Positions 1 to 6,060 of a DNA stretch of 8,147 bases are shown one piece after another (the stretch's first letter is position 1; each line of letters starts with the position of its first letter). The position numbers and the translations under genes are program-made. The DNA lies in assembly GCA_002385475.1 (NCBI GenBank), contig DGDO01000015.1, forward strand, positions 355 through 8,501, written 5' to 3'. The notes under the pieces were generated by a model. It was given only the letters and a program-made list of their open reading frames with translations. It searched no databases and had not been told where the DNA came from. Origin of the DNA: Candidatus Sordicultor fermentans. Its GTDB lineage: Bacteria > Atribacterota > Atribacteria > Atribacterales > Caldatribacteriaceae.

Positions 1-87
1 GAGATTAACTTTTTAGATAACTTAAGAAAGAAGTTGGGCGCTAATGAGCAATTACCAGAAAAAGAATTAGTAGAGGAGATGAACTGA
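1..87 (+). CDS. C-terminal end of an unidentified protein (partial)
   Basis: An open frame runs from the window edge to a TGA stop at 85-87 and gives 28 residues ending in a charged stretch (LRKKLGANEQLPEKELVEEMN). Only the tail is visible, so no family can be assigned. The next gene begins one base after this stop, and its ribosome binding site (GAGGAG, 73-78) lies inside this frame. That spacing is typical of co-transcribed genes and supports a real coding end. By position it may be another gene of the glycan-modification group, but that is inference only. Confidence 0.55.
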   Translation, partial: EINFLDNLRKKLGANEQLPEKELVEEMN

Positions 88-88
88 G

Positions 89-928
89 GTGATGAAAAGG
101 CTATCCAATTTTACAGAAAAAAAGGGACTTGAACCGAGAGTTCTAATAGCTTCTCCAATAAGACAAAAACCTTTAATCTTGGCTCAATTTTTGCAATCCT
201 TGAGAGAATTAGAGCACAGTGGTTTAAGGGTTGACTACTTTTTCATAGATGACAATGATAACCTTCAATCACAAACCTTGCTCAATGAGTTCTCTCGAAA
301 AGGGAGCATCAAACATATAGAAAAAACCGACGAGGAAAAAGTTGTGTTTAAATGTGATGAGAATATACATTATTGGAACAACGATGCAATTTATAGAGTA
401 ACAAAAAGCAGGAATAGACAAATTAAATTTGCTTTAGAAAATGGCTACGACTATATCTTTTTTATAGATTCGGATTTGGTGCTGCACCCTAAAACACTAA
501 CCCACCTATACAGCTTAAACCTTGATATAGTATCTGAAATATTCTGGACATCCTGGCAACCCAATTCTTTACCATTGCCAAACATTTGGCTATACGATAA
601 TTATGCTTTTGCTATAAGAGAGGGAGAGGATGAGAAAGAGCTGAGAAAAAAGGTAATGCAATGGCTGGAGCAATTAAAAATTCCTGGAGTTTACAAGGTT
701 GGGGGTTTGGGAGCTTGCACTCTTATTAAAAGAAGAGTTCTTGAAAAAGGGGTTGATTTCTCAAGAATATACAACATTTCTTTTCCGGGAGAAGATCGTC
801 ATTTCTGTATAAGAGCAGTAGCGAATGGATTTGAACTCTATGTAGATACTCATTATCCTTGTTATCACATTTACAGAGAGAGCGATCTTGCAGGAGTAGA
901 GAAGTGGAAAGAAAGAAATAAAATATGA
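89..928 (+). CDS. GT-A-fold glycosyltransferase (family 2-like)
   Basis: This 279-residue protein is probably a nucleotide-sugar-dependent glycosyltransferase acting in the cytoplasm. A first beta-strand (RVLIASPIRQ, about 17-26) is followed by YFFIDDND (about 50-57). The metal/nucleotide-binding DxD motif is DSD at 127-129, inside the hydrophobic strand YIFFIDSDLVL. A later KVGGLGACTLIKR segment (about 203-216) and PGEDRHFC (about 233-240) resemble the acceptor-side acidic motif of Anp1-like and GT2-like enzymes; HIY near 260 could be a late metal ligand. No signal peptide or membrane segment is seen. The start is GTG at 89, 10 bases after GAGGAG; ATG at 92 is the alternative. The gene directly follows an upstream stop and is AT-rich compared with the flagellar genes. 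Donor and acceptor sugars cannot be read from sequence. Lipid-linked or surface-glycan synthesis is as possible as flagellin glycosylation. Confidence 0.75.
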   Translation: MMKRLSNFTEKKGLEPRVLIASPIRQKPLILAQFLQSLRELEHSGLRVDYFFIDDNDNLQSQTLLNEFSRKGSIKHIEKTDEEKVVFKCDENIHYWNNDAIYRVTKSRNRQIKFALENGYDYIFFIDSDLVLHPKTLTHLYSLNLDIVSEIFWTSWQPNSLPLPNIWLYDNYAFAIREGEDEKELRKKVMQWLEQLKIPGVYKVGGLGACTLIKRRVLEKGVDFSRIYNISFPGEDRHFCIRAVANGFELYVDTHYPCYHIYRESDLAGVEKWKERNKI

Positions 929-973
929 GATAAGAGAGTAACTAAGAGTGAAAGGAATAAACTCTGTTTAGCT

Positions 974-1642
974 ATGATGGTGAAGAACGAAGCTAATAGA
1001 TACTTGAGAGTAGTATTGAATAGAGTTAAGAGTTTTATAGATTACGCAGTGATTCTTGACGATAATTCTACAGATGACACAATTGAAGTTTGTAAAGAAA
1101 TTTTAGCTGGCGTTCCTTTAACCATTTTAGATAATAAAGAAAATACTAACAACGAAGTGGTACTAAGGAAAAAGCTCTGGAATACCGCGGTTTCTATAGG
1201 CGATTGGATTTTAATCCTTGATGCTGATGAACTGTTCGAACCCAAAATAGAAAATGAGATTTCAAAGTTAATCAACCAAACTTATTGTGACGTTTGGGCT
1301 TTTAGGCTCTATGATATGTGGGATGAGAAGCACTACCGGGAAGATAAATATTGGAGTGCCCACTTAATTTATAGACCTTTTCTGGTCAGATATCAACCTA
1401 ATTTTGAATATAAATGGCGAGATACTCCTGTTCATTGTGGAAGATTTCCTGAAAACATTACTCTTTTACCTACTTATGCAAGTGATATAAGAGTGAAGCA
1501 CTTAGGGTATATGAAAAAGGAAGACAGAATTAAGAAATATCTCTGGTATATGGAGAAAGATCCAGAAGGCAAGTATGGAATAATGGCTCAGTATCAAAGT
1601 ATTTTAGATGAGAATCCTAATCTTAAGTTATGGAAGGAATAA
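974..1642 (+). CDS. Family 2 glycosyltransferase, N-terminus probably frameshifted
   Basis: This is a 222-residue GT2-type glycosyltransferase of the 'MIVKNE' group. Visible motifs are MVKNEA (2-7), DDNSTDDT (29-36), DWILILDADE with the DxD at 83-85, and a C-terminal HLGYMKKEDRIKKYLWY segment (176-192) typical of these enzymes. The ATG at 974 is doubtful. It has no Shine-Dalgarno site at normal distance, and conserved beta-1 residues (KLCLA) are encoded in frame just upstream, where no start codon exists before the previous gene's TGA (926-928). A GTG at 948 lies about 9 bases after GAGAG (934-938). It would give the natural start MKGIKLCLAMMVKNEA if one extra A were present in the run at 959-961. 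The gene may therefore carry a real one-base deletion, a sequencing error, or use the weak downstream ATG. It was probably co-transcribed with the upstream glycosyltransferase. The substrate is unknown. Confidence 0.75.
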   Translation: MMVKNEANRYLRVVLNRVKSFIDYAVILDDNSTDDTIEVCKEILAGVPLTILDNKENTNNEVVLRKKLWNTAVSIGDWILILDADELFEPKIENEISKLINQTYCDVWAFRLYDMWDEKHYREDKYWSAHLIYRPFLVRYQPNFEYKWRDTPVHCGRFPENITLLPTYASDIRVKHLGYMKKEDRIKKYLWYMEKDPEGKYGIMAQYQSILDENPNLKLWKE

Positions 1643-1788
1643 TACCATAAGATAAACCTTTAATAGCTTTTCACATGTCAAGGCTGCTGTGACAAAAAGC
1701 GAGCTCTTTTCTTCCCACTTTCCTAGGAAGTAATTATAAGAAAACTATAGACTCCACTTATCACAACTTATTTTTTAAAGAGACTACT
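1643..1788. other. Convergent intergenic gap
   Basis: This AT-rich gap separates the rightward glycosyltransferases from the leftward flagellar genes. It contains a 10-bp perfect palindrome (TTCCTAGGAA, about 1719-1728) and an AAAGAG/CTCTTT inverted repeat with a 10-base loop overlapping the end of the fliT-like gene (about 1777-1798). Neither is a GC-rich stem followed by a clean T-run, so no terminator is called on either strand. Confidence 0.5.
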
Positions 1789-2145
1789 TTACCTCTTTTG
1801 GTCTAAAAAGCGAGGGGGAGAAGGAGGCTGGAGGTTGGAGCGAAAATGGCGGAGAGCGTGCAAGCTTTCCTGCATATTTTTGATGTTTTGAAGCTCCTTT
1901 TCCATCACCTGGGAGAGGTTTTTCTGCATCTCCTGGCTGAGGTCGTTAATCTCAAGCAGTAGAGACAAAGCCTCCTTATCTTGTATAGAACCTATCTTAT
2001 CTAACTCTTCTATTATCTCCTGCCGGCGGGAAAGAAAAGAATAGAACTCTTCTATCTCCCCTTTTCCCAGCTTTTCTTTCATCTTAATGGTTATCTCTTG
2101 TAAAGCCTTTAAAAGAACTATCGCGTCACTTTCAGTTTCAGCCAT
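1789..2145 (-). CDS. FliT-like flagellar chaperone
   Basis: This small, acidic, almost wholly helical 118-residue protein is probably a FliT/FlgN-type export chaperone that would bind the filament cap protein FliD or related substrates. The sequence has heptad-like leucines and a segment FLSRRQEIIEELDKI (about 37-51), similar to the 'L..RQ.LI..ID' pattern of the FliT family. The rest is predicted coiled coil, and the tail is proline-rich (QPPSPPR, 106-112). Its ATG overlaps the fliS stop by 8 bases (ATGGCTGA), which indicates translational coupling; only a weak GAGAG lies in front. It is the last gene of the fliD-fliS-fliT arrangement common in bacteria. Family similarity is weak by eye, so the position in the operon carries much of the assignment. 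Confidence 0.65.
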   Translation of the reverse strand: MAETESDAIVLLKALQEITIKMKEKLGKGEIEEFYSFLSRRQEIIEELDKIGSIQDKEALSLLLEINDLSQEMQKNLSQVMEKELQNIKNMQESLHALRHFRSNLQPPSPPRFLDQKR

Positions 2146-2521
2146 TTTTTTCTATCTCTCGCCAGCTCTCCTCCAGCCCTTCCCAGACTTTCAAAAGAGG
2201 GGGAAGGATTTGAGAATAATTATTTCCGTTGCAGAGAGCACATTGCTCCAGAGTAAACTGGTAAATCCTCAATAGATTGCGAGCAACCTCTCCCCCTTCT
2301 TCTAAGTTCAGGGAACCTATCAGTTCCAAAACAATTTTTTCTACTTGTAGAAGATTGTTTTTCCCTTCTCTTTCATCTCCCCCGGAAAAAGATTTTTGAG
2401 CTACTCGTATAAAACGGAGCACTCCACCATAGAGCATAATCACCAGTCTCAGGGGAGAGGCAGTGCTCACCGCATTTTCCTGATAACGCTTTTGAATCAA
2501 AGCAGCATTATAAGCTCCCAT
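2138..2521 (-). CDS. fliS: FliS, flagellin export chaperone
   Basis: FliS binds the disordered C-terminus of flagellin in the cytoplasm, preventing early polymerisation and helping delivery to the flagellar export machinery. The 127-residue length is normal for the family. The diagnostic N-terminal block is clear: YQENAVSTASPLRLVIMLYGG (13-33, given here as its key features: YQ, N, the S/T-SP turn and the LYGG end), followed by helices of the four-helix bundle. Two cysteines occur close together at 94 and 97 (EQCALCNG), which is not a family hallmark. The ATG is preceded by GGGGGAG at good spacing. The gene follows fliD after 57 bases and overlaps the fliT-like gene by 8. The C-terminus includes two tryptophans (113 and 120). 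The assignment is secure from sequence and context. Confidence 0.92.
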   Translation of the reverse strand: MGAYNAALIQKRYQENAVSTASPLRLVIMLYGGVLRFIRVAQKSFSGGDEREGKNNLLQVEKIVLELIGSLNLEEGGEVARNLLRIYQFTLEQCALCNGNNYSQILPPLLKVWEGLEESWREIEKNG

Positions 2522-2578
2522 TTTCCACTCCCCCTTTTTCTGTTTTTATTCTATTTAAACTTTTATTTCCCACCCGGC

Positions 2579-3958
2579 TCATTTCCCCTGATAGTAGTTA
2601 AAGCTCGAAAGGGCAGTAATCTGCTGACTGAGCCAGGTTGCCTGAGTCTGCAAAAGAGAGAGAGCACTCTCCATAGCAGTAAATTGTGTCCTCAAGCGCT
2701 CCGCTTGTTTTTCCAGCCGCTCTTCCATAACCTCTATCCGCTCGTCAATGTCTTTGATAAGGTTTTTGTAGAGGTCTTGAGTGTCTTTCAAGGTCCCTTC
2801 TCGGGGATCGGTAACAAAATCTAAATATCCCTTAAGAGCAACGGCAACCCCCTTATCACCTCGGAAAACATTTTCCACCGCTCCCAGGTCATCCTCCAGA
2901 GCCTTGCTCAGTTTTTCTTCATCTACTGAAATTTGTCCATAGCGGTCAATTGAAATCCCCAGCGCCACCAGGCTATCATATTTCTCATTAGGAGAAGAAA
3001 CGCTACCAAAAAGCTTACCATTTATCCCACTCATAATCCGGGATAAGGTAGTATCTCCGAGTAACGCTCCCCCTTCTTTGGTGTCTGCATCATAAAAAGT
3101 GTTATCTTTTACAAACTGGCTAAAATCATTATACCTTCGCACCAGATCTAAAATGCTGTTTTTTATCCCCTCCAAATCTTTGTCCACCTTGAGGGTCACG
3201 ACTTCTGTGCTTACTGCTTTGAGATTTAGAGTCACTCCCGGGAGAAAGTCAGTTATCACATTGGAAGAAGATTCGTAAACCAAAGCAGAACTCCCACTTC
3301 CCAGCACTATTCGAGCATTTTGAGCCGGCTGAATAGTATCAAAAGGAGAAAGAGTGGCGCCTCCTCCTGTGAGAGCAGAAGTTATAGAAATCTCCCCTGC
3401 TTCTCCGGTTGTCTCACTCGCTAAAAGGAGCTTATATCCTCCAGATACTTTTACAATGGAAGCCTGCACCCCGGCATCGGCTTGGTTAATAGCATTTTTT
3501 ATCCCCTCCAGGGTGTTGTTGGAAGAGTCAATTGCTATCTCCACCTCATCCCCTTCTCCCACCTGAAGTGTAATCGTCCCCTCACCAAAAGTAGTGGTAT
3601 CGTAGTCAGCATAAGTAGAAGTGGTAGCCATCTGGTGAGCATAAGCCAGCCGCTCCACCCGGAGCTGGTAACTTCCACTCACCGCTGAAGAAGAAGCAGT
3701 GGCGGAGAGAATATCAGAGTTACTCACTTCCACCTTTTTCGCCTGAAAGGTAGAAGCAGAAGTTAAACTACCTGCTGAGGTAAGAAGAGCCAGGAGTTTG
3801 GTATTGGCTGCCTGCCAGAGGGAAATTTTCTGGTTATAGCCTGCCTTTCTCGCTTCCAGCTGAGTGATGGGGATACGCTCTACCTCCATAAGCTGATTTA
3901 TTAGATCCGTAGTGTCGAGCCCGGAAATCAAACCATCGATACTTAAATTACCTGCCAT
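2579..3958 (-). CDS. fliD: FliD, flagellar filament cap protein (HAP2)
   Basis: FliD forms the cap at the growing filament tip and guides insertion of flagellin monomers outside the cell. This 459-residue protein shows the standard layout. The N-terminal D0 helix contains LSIDGLISGLDTTDLINQLM (5-24) and VERIPI (26-31). Flagellin_IN-type motifs occur at about 127-191 and 214-248, the latter ending in ITDFLPGVTLNL. A FliD_C region with LDLVRRYNDFSQFV (270-283) and LVALGISIDRYGQISVDEEKL (330-350, noted by its GI..D..G...D pattern) follows. A long C-terminal coiled coil spans about 395-450. No signal peptide is present, as expected for a type III export substrate. The ATG has GAGGTG 7 bases upstream; that site overlaps the flaG stop, and only 11 bases separate the genes, so the two are co-transcribed and probably coupled. 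Confidence 0.93.
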   Translation of the reverse strand: MAGNLSIDGLISGLDTTDLINQLMEVERIPITQLEARKAGYNQKISLWQAANTKLLALLTSAGSLTSASTFQAKKVEVSNSDILSATASSSAVSGSYQLRVERLAYAHQMATTSTYADYDTTTFGEGTITLQVGEGDEVEIAIDSSNNTLEGIKNAINQADAGVQASIVKVSGGYKLLLASETTGEAGEISITSALTGGGATLSPFDTIQPAQNARIVLGSGSSALVYESSSNVITDFLPGVTLNLKAVSTEVVTLKVDKDLEGIKNSILDLVRRYNDFSQFVKDNTFYDADTKEGGALLGDTTLSRIMSGINGKLFGSVSSPNEKYDSLVALGISIDRYGQISVDEEKLSKALEDDLGAVENVFRGDKGVAVALKGYLDFVTDPREGTLKDTQDLYKNLIKDIDERIEVMEERLEKQAERLRTQFTAMESALSLLQTQATWLSQQITALSSFNYYQGK

Positions 3959-3969
3959 TCTATATCACC

Positions 3970-4338
3970 TCACACCATTTCATCTATAAAAACTCCTGCC
4001 AACTCTTGTAAGCGGGCTATCATATCTAAAAACTTCTCCGGAGGAATTTCTCGAATAACCTCCTTAGTTTCCCGGTCAATTACCCGGGCGATGATTCGCT
4101 CGGTTTCTTCATGAACTCGAAAAGTGATCCCTAAGTTAAAGCCCCGGAATATATCCTGTAGCGCCCGCACAAACCACACCCAGTCTTCCTTCTCTATCTC
4201 TTCCACCATCTCGGTTTCTTCGTGATTTTCTGCTGACATAAAAGAAGAAGCAAGATTCACCTCGCTCTTTGCCTCCTCTTTTAACAGAAAACTAATCATC
4301 TGCTCCGCATCATTTCTCGATAGAGGGTTAATTTCCAT
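3970..4338 (-). CDS. flaG: FlaG family flagellar protein
   Basis: FlaG proteins are small late flagellar proteins; in several bacteria loss of FlaG changes filament length, but the mechanism is not settled. The C-terminal half matches the family: FRVHEETERIIARVIDRE (about 76-93 of the longer form), then KEVIREIPPEKFLDM. The N-terminal half is acidic and variable, as usual. A GTG at 4347 would add three residues. I choose ATG at 4338 because GAGGTG (4350-4345) lies 6 bases before it, which is ideal spacing, whereas it overlaps the GTG. This gives 122 residues. The gene lies after the terminator that follows flagellin and just before fliD, the common flaG-fliD-fliS order. No separate promoter is evident, so it may depend on terminator read-through. 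Confidence 0.88.
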   Translation of the reverse strand: MEINPLSRNDAEQMISFLLKEEAKSEVNLASSFMSAENHEETEMVEEIEKEDWVWFVRALQDIFRGFNLGITFRVHEETERIIARVIDRETKEVIREIPPEKFLDMIARLQELAGVFIDEMV

Positions 4339-4344
4339 AGACTT

Positions 4345-4350
4345 CACCTC
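4345..4350 (-). promoter_or_regulatory. Ribosome binding site deciding the flaG start
   Basis: GAGGTG in the minus-strand transcript, 6 bases before ATG 4338. The possible GTG start at 4347 lies within this motif and so cannot use it, which favours the shorter FlaG. Confidence 0.7.
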
Positions 4351-4367
4351 AGCCCTTTACTTTCTCT

Positions 4368-4401
4368 AAAAAAATAAAAGGGAGAGGGTTTCCCCCCTCC
4401 C
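4368..4401 (-). terminator. Intrinsic terminator after flagellin
   Basis: In the minus-strand transcript a 9-bp stem forms between 4401-4393 (GGGAGGGGG) and 4388-4380 (CCCTCTCCC), with one G-U pair and a GAAA tetraloop. A T-rich tail follows: TTTT, A, then seven T. It begins 13 bases after the flagellin stop. It should end most flagellin transcripts and let only a fraction continue into flaG-fliD-fliS. Confidence 0.9.
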
Positions 4402-4414
4402 CCATGGGTCTATA

Positions 4415-5878
4415 TTAACCCAAAAGTTGCAACACGCTCTGCGGCAAGATATTGGCCTGAGCTAACATGGCCGTGCCCGCCTGCAAGAGAATCTGTGCCC
4501 TGGTGAACTCCATTATTTCCTCTGCCATATCCACATCACGGATTCGAGATTCAGCGGCAGATAGGTTCTCTTTGGCTACTCCCAAGTTAGCAATGGTGTG
4601 TTCCAGACGGTTCTGATAAGCTCCCAATCTGGAGCGCTCGGTAGATACTTTATTGATGGCAGTATCCAGGGTGGCGATGGCTTCTTCTGCTGTAGTTTTA
4701 TCAGTAACTTTTAAGCCTTCTACGCCCAGAGTTTTCGCTCTCATATCGTTGAAATACACATCCATAACCTGGTCTTTATTAGCACCGATATGGAGCGTTA
4801 CCATCCCGGAAGTATCAACCACCGCACTGAACTCTATTGAAGTTCCAGTATCGAGCTTGAGCTTGGCCGGGTCAATAGTTACTGAAAGCCCATTTTCGCC
4901 GGTGAGCGTCGCCCCCACACCTACTGCAGCCTCCGTGCCAATTTTGCCCACAATATCGGTTCCTGCAGCAGAGAGAACCTGAGAGGTGGTATCGGAGCTC
5001 TCAAGTAAGCCAAGAGCTTGGAGCAACGCATTTTCACCGGATACATTGATGGTCGCGCTGCTTCCATATTCAGTAGTAGTCAGCAAAAGCCCCTTAGTGC
5101 CAACTGTAGCAGCAACTCCGGTGCTGTCACTCACGTTATTAATTTTCAAAATAACATTAGCAAGGTCATCGTCTGAAAAATTGACAGATACTCCGTTGAT
5201 TACTAAGGTCCCAGTTACAGTAGCGCCAGCAGTTACAGTAGCAGCGTCTCCTAACTTCGCCTGAGAAGCATTGGTGATGATGCTTACTGTATACACACCC
5301 GCTTCGGTTTTAGAGCCGGGAGTGATATCAGTAACCAGAGCCTCGAGATTAGCACCATCTATAGTGCTTCCAACAGCGTAAGTTACTCCATTAACGATGA
5401 CGTCACCACTTGTTCCAACTGCAGATCCATTAGAGGCGCTGGTTTCATATCCGGCAGTTCCATCAAGGAGCTTTTTGGTGTTGAACTCTGTGGTCTCAGC
5501 GATGCGATCCAACTCCTTGACGAGCTGGTCAATTTCTTGCTGAATTTGCGCCCGGTCTTCTGCGGTGTTCGTATCATTTGCTGCCTGGATAGCTAATAGT
5601 CTCATCCTCTGTAAAATTGAGTGAGTTTCGTTGAGAGCTCCTTCTGCGGTTTGAATTAGAGATATACCATCTTGAGCGTTACGGGTGGCTTGAGCAAGCC
5701 CTTTGACCTGAGTTCTCATCTTCTCGGAAATAGCTAACCCTGCGGCATCATCTGCTGCCCGGTTGATGCGCAAGCCTGAAGACAACTTCTCCAAAGATTT
5801 GGAAAGAGCATTATCAGTTTGAGTTAAGTTCCGATGCGCATTAAGCGCCGTAATGTTTTGATTAATTCGAAGTCCCAT
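4415..5878 (-). CDS. fliC: Flagellin (filament subunit)
   Basis: This is the 487-residue structural subunit of the flagellar filament, exported by the flagellar type III system. The N-terminal D0/D1 region (1-140) has MGLRINQNITALNAHRNL, the LSSGLRINRAADDAAGLAI block and a TLR5-type segment LQRMRLLAIQAANDTN (89-104). The C-terminal D1/D0 region includes MDVYFNDMRAKTLGV (372-386), ENLSAAESRIRDVDMAEE (437-454) and the end LPQSVLQLLG. The central region (about 141-360) is variable and rich in Ser/Thr/Ala/Gly, with a Flagellin_IN-like motif near 223-290. There is no Cys or Trp, common in flagellins. The Ser/Thr-rich centre is a plausible surface for O-glycosylation by the adjacent glycosyltransferases (inference). 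The ATG follows a strong GGAGGAGG site by 8-10 bases. Expression is driven by a sigma-28 promoter about 160 bases upstream, with a structured leader between. Confidence 0.95.
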   Translation of the reverse strand: MGLRINQNITALNAHRNLTQTDNALSKSLEKLSSGLRINRAADDAAGLAISEKMRTQVKGLAQATRNAQDGISLIQTAEGALNETHSILQRMRLLAIQAANDTNTAEDRAQIQQEIDQLVKELDRIAETTEFNTKKLLDGTAGYETSASNGSAVGTSGDVIVNGVTYAVGSTIDGANLEALVTDITPGSKTEAGVYTVSIITNASQAKLGDAATVTAGATVTGTLVINGVSVNFSDDDLANVILKINNVSDSTGVAATVGTKGLLLTTTEYGSSATINVSGENALLQALGLLESSDTTSQVLSAAGTDIVGKIGTEAAVGVGATLTGENGLSVTIDPAKLKLDTGTSIEFSAVVDTSGMVTLHIGANKDQVMDVYFNDMRAKTLGVEGLKVTDKTTAEEAIATLDTAINKVSTERSRLGAYQNRLEHTIANLGVAKENLSAAESRIRDVDMAEEIMEFTRAQILLQAGTAMLAQANILPQSVLQLLG

Positions 5879-5885
5879 TTAATCT

Positions 5886-5985
5886 AACCTCCTCCATAAG
5901 GTTTTTTTAATTTAGCATCCCTGCTTATCTCACACCAAAAATCACACCGAACCTCATACCTATCTAAGTGGTTCCTTTGTCACTT
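5886..5985 (-). promoter_or_regulatory. Flagellin mRNA leader with GGA-loop hairpins (candidate CsrA sites)
   Basis: Three short hairpins with GGA exposed in the loop can be drawn in the minus-strand leader. They are AAGTG/CACTT at 5985-5981/5970-5966 (loop ACAAAGGAAC), AGCA/TGCT at 5925-5922/5917-5914 (loop GGGA), and AACCT/AGGTT at 5903-5899/5890-5886 (loop TATGGAGG). The last overlaps the Shine-Dalgarno site of flagellin. CsrA binds GGA in hairpin loops and represses flagellin translation in Bacillus subtilis in this way. The match here is structural and inferred; no csrA or fliW gene is in the window. Confidence 0.45.
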
Positions 5986-6033
5986 CCTTCTCCCCTTATT
6001 AGGTCACCTCCCTTTTCCCTTTTCTACTCTATA

Positions 6034-6060
6034 ATATCGGCAGAAATTCAAAAAACTTTA
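6034..6060 (-). promoter_or_regulatory. Sigma-28 (FliA/SigD) promoter of flagellin
   Basis: On the minus strand, TAAAGTTT (6060-6053), exactly 11 bases, then GCCGATAT (6041-6034). This matches the enterobacterial sigma-28 consensus TAAAGTTT-N11-GCCGATAA except for the last base. The first three bases of the -35 element are the TAA stop of the TPR-glycosyltransferase gene. Transcription would start near 6026, giving a leader of about 150 bases before the flagellin ATG. Confidence 0.92.

Noticed and set aside
1042..1275. A 77-codon minus-strand frame inside the second glycosyltransferase
   Set aside because: It is antisense to conserved GT2 motifs and has Ser-rich, unrecognisable content with no start signal.
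1777..1798. Terminator at the end of the fliT-like gene
   Set aside because: The AAAGAG/CTCTTT stem is A-T rich, overlaps the stop codon and is followed on the minus strand by A-rich sequence, not a T-run.
2138..2150. Programmed frameshift joining FliS to the FliT-like protein at a run of seven A
   Set aside because: Entering the FliT-like frame needs a +1 shift, whereas the A-run would favour -1 slippage; an ATGGCTGA overlap with restart of translation explains it more simply.
2396..2824. A 142-codon frame on the plus strand opposite fliS and fliD
   Set aside because: It spans two well-supported genes and their spacer on the opposite strand, with no recognisable features.
4653..5264. Open frames on the plus strand opposite flagellin
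   Set aside because: They mirror the codon bias of the flagellin gene, have low-complexity Val/Ser/Pro content, no ribosome binding sites and no family motifs.
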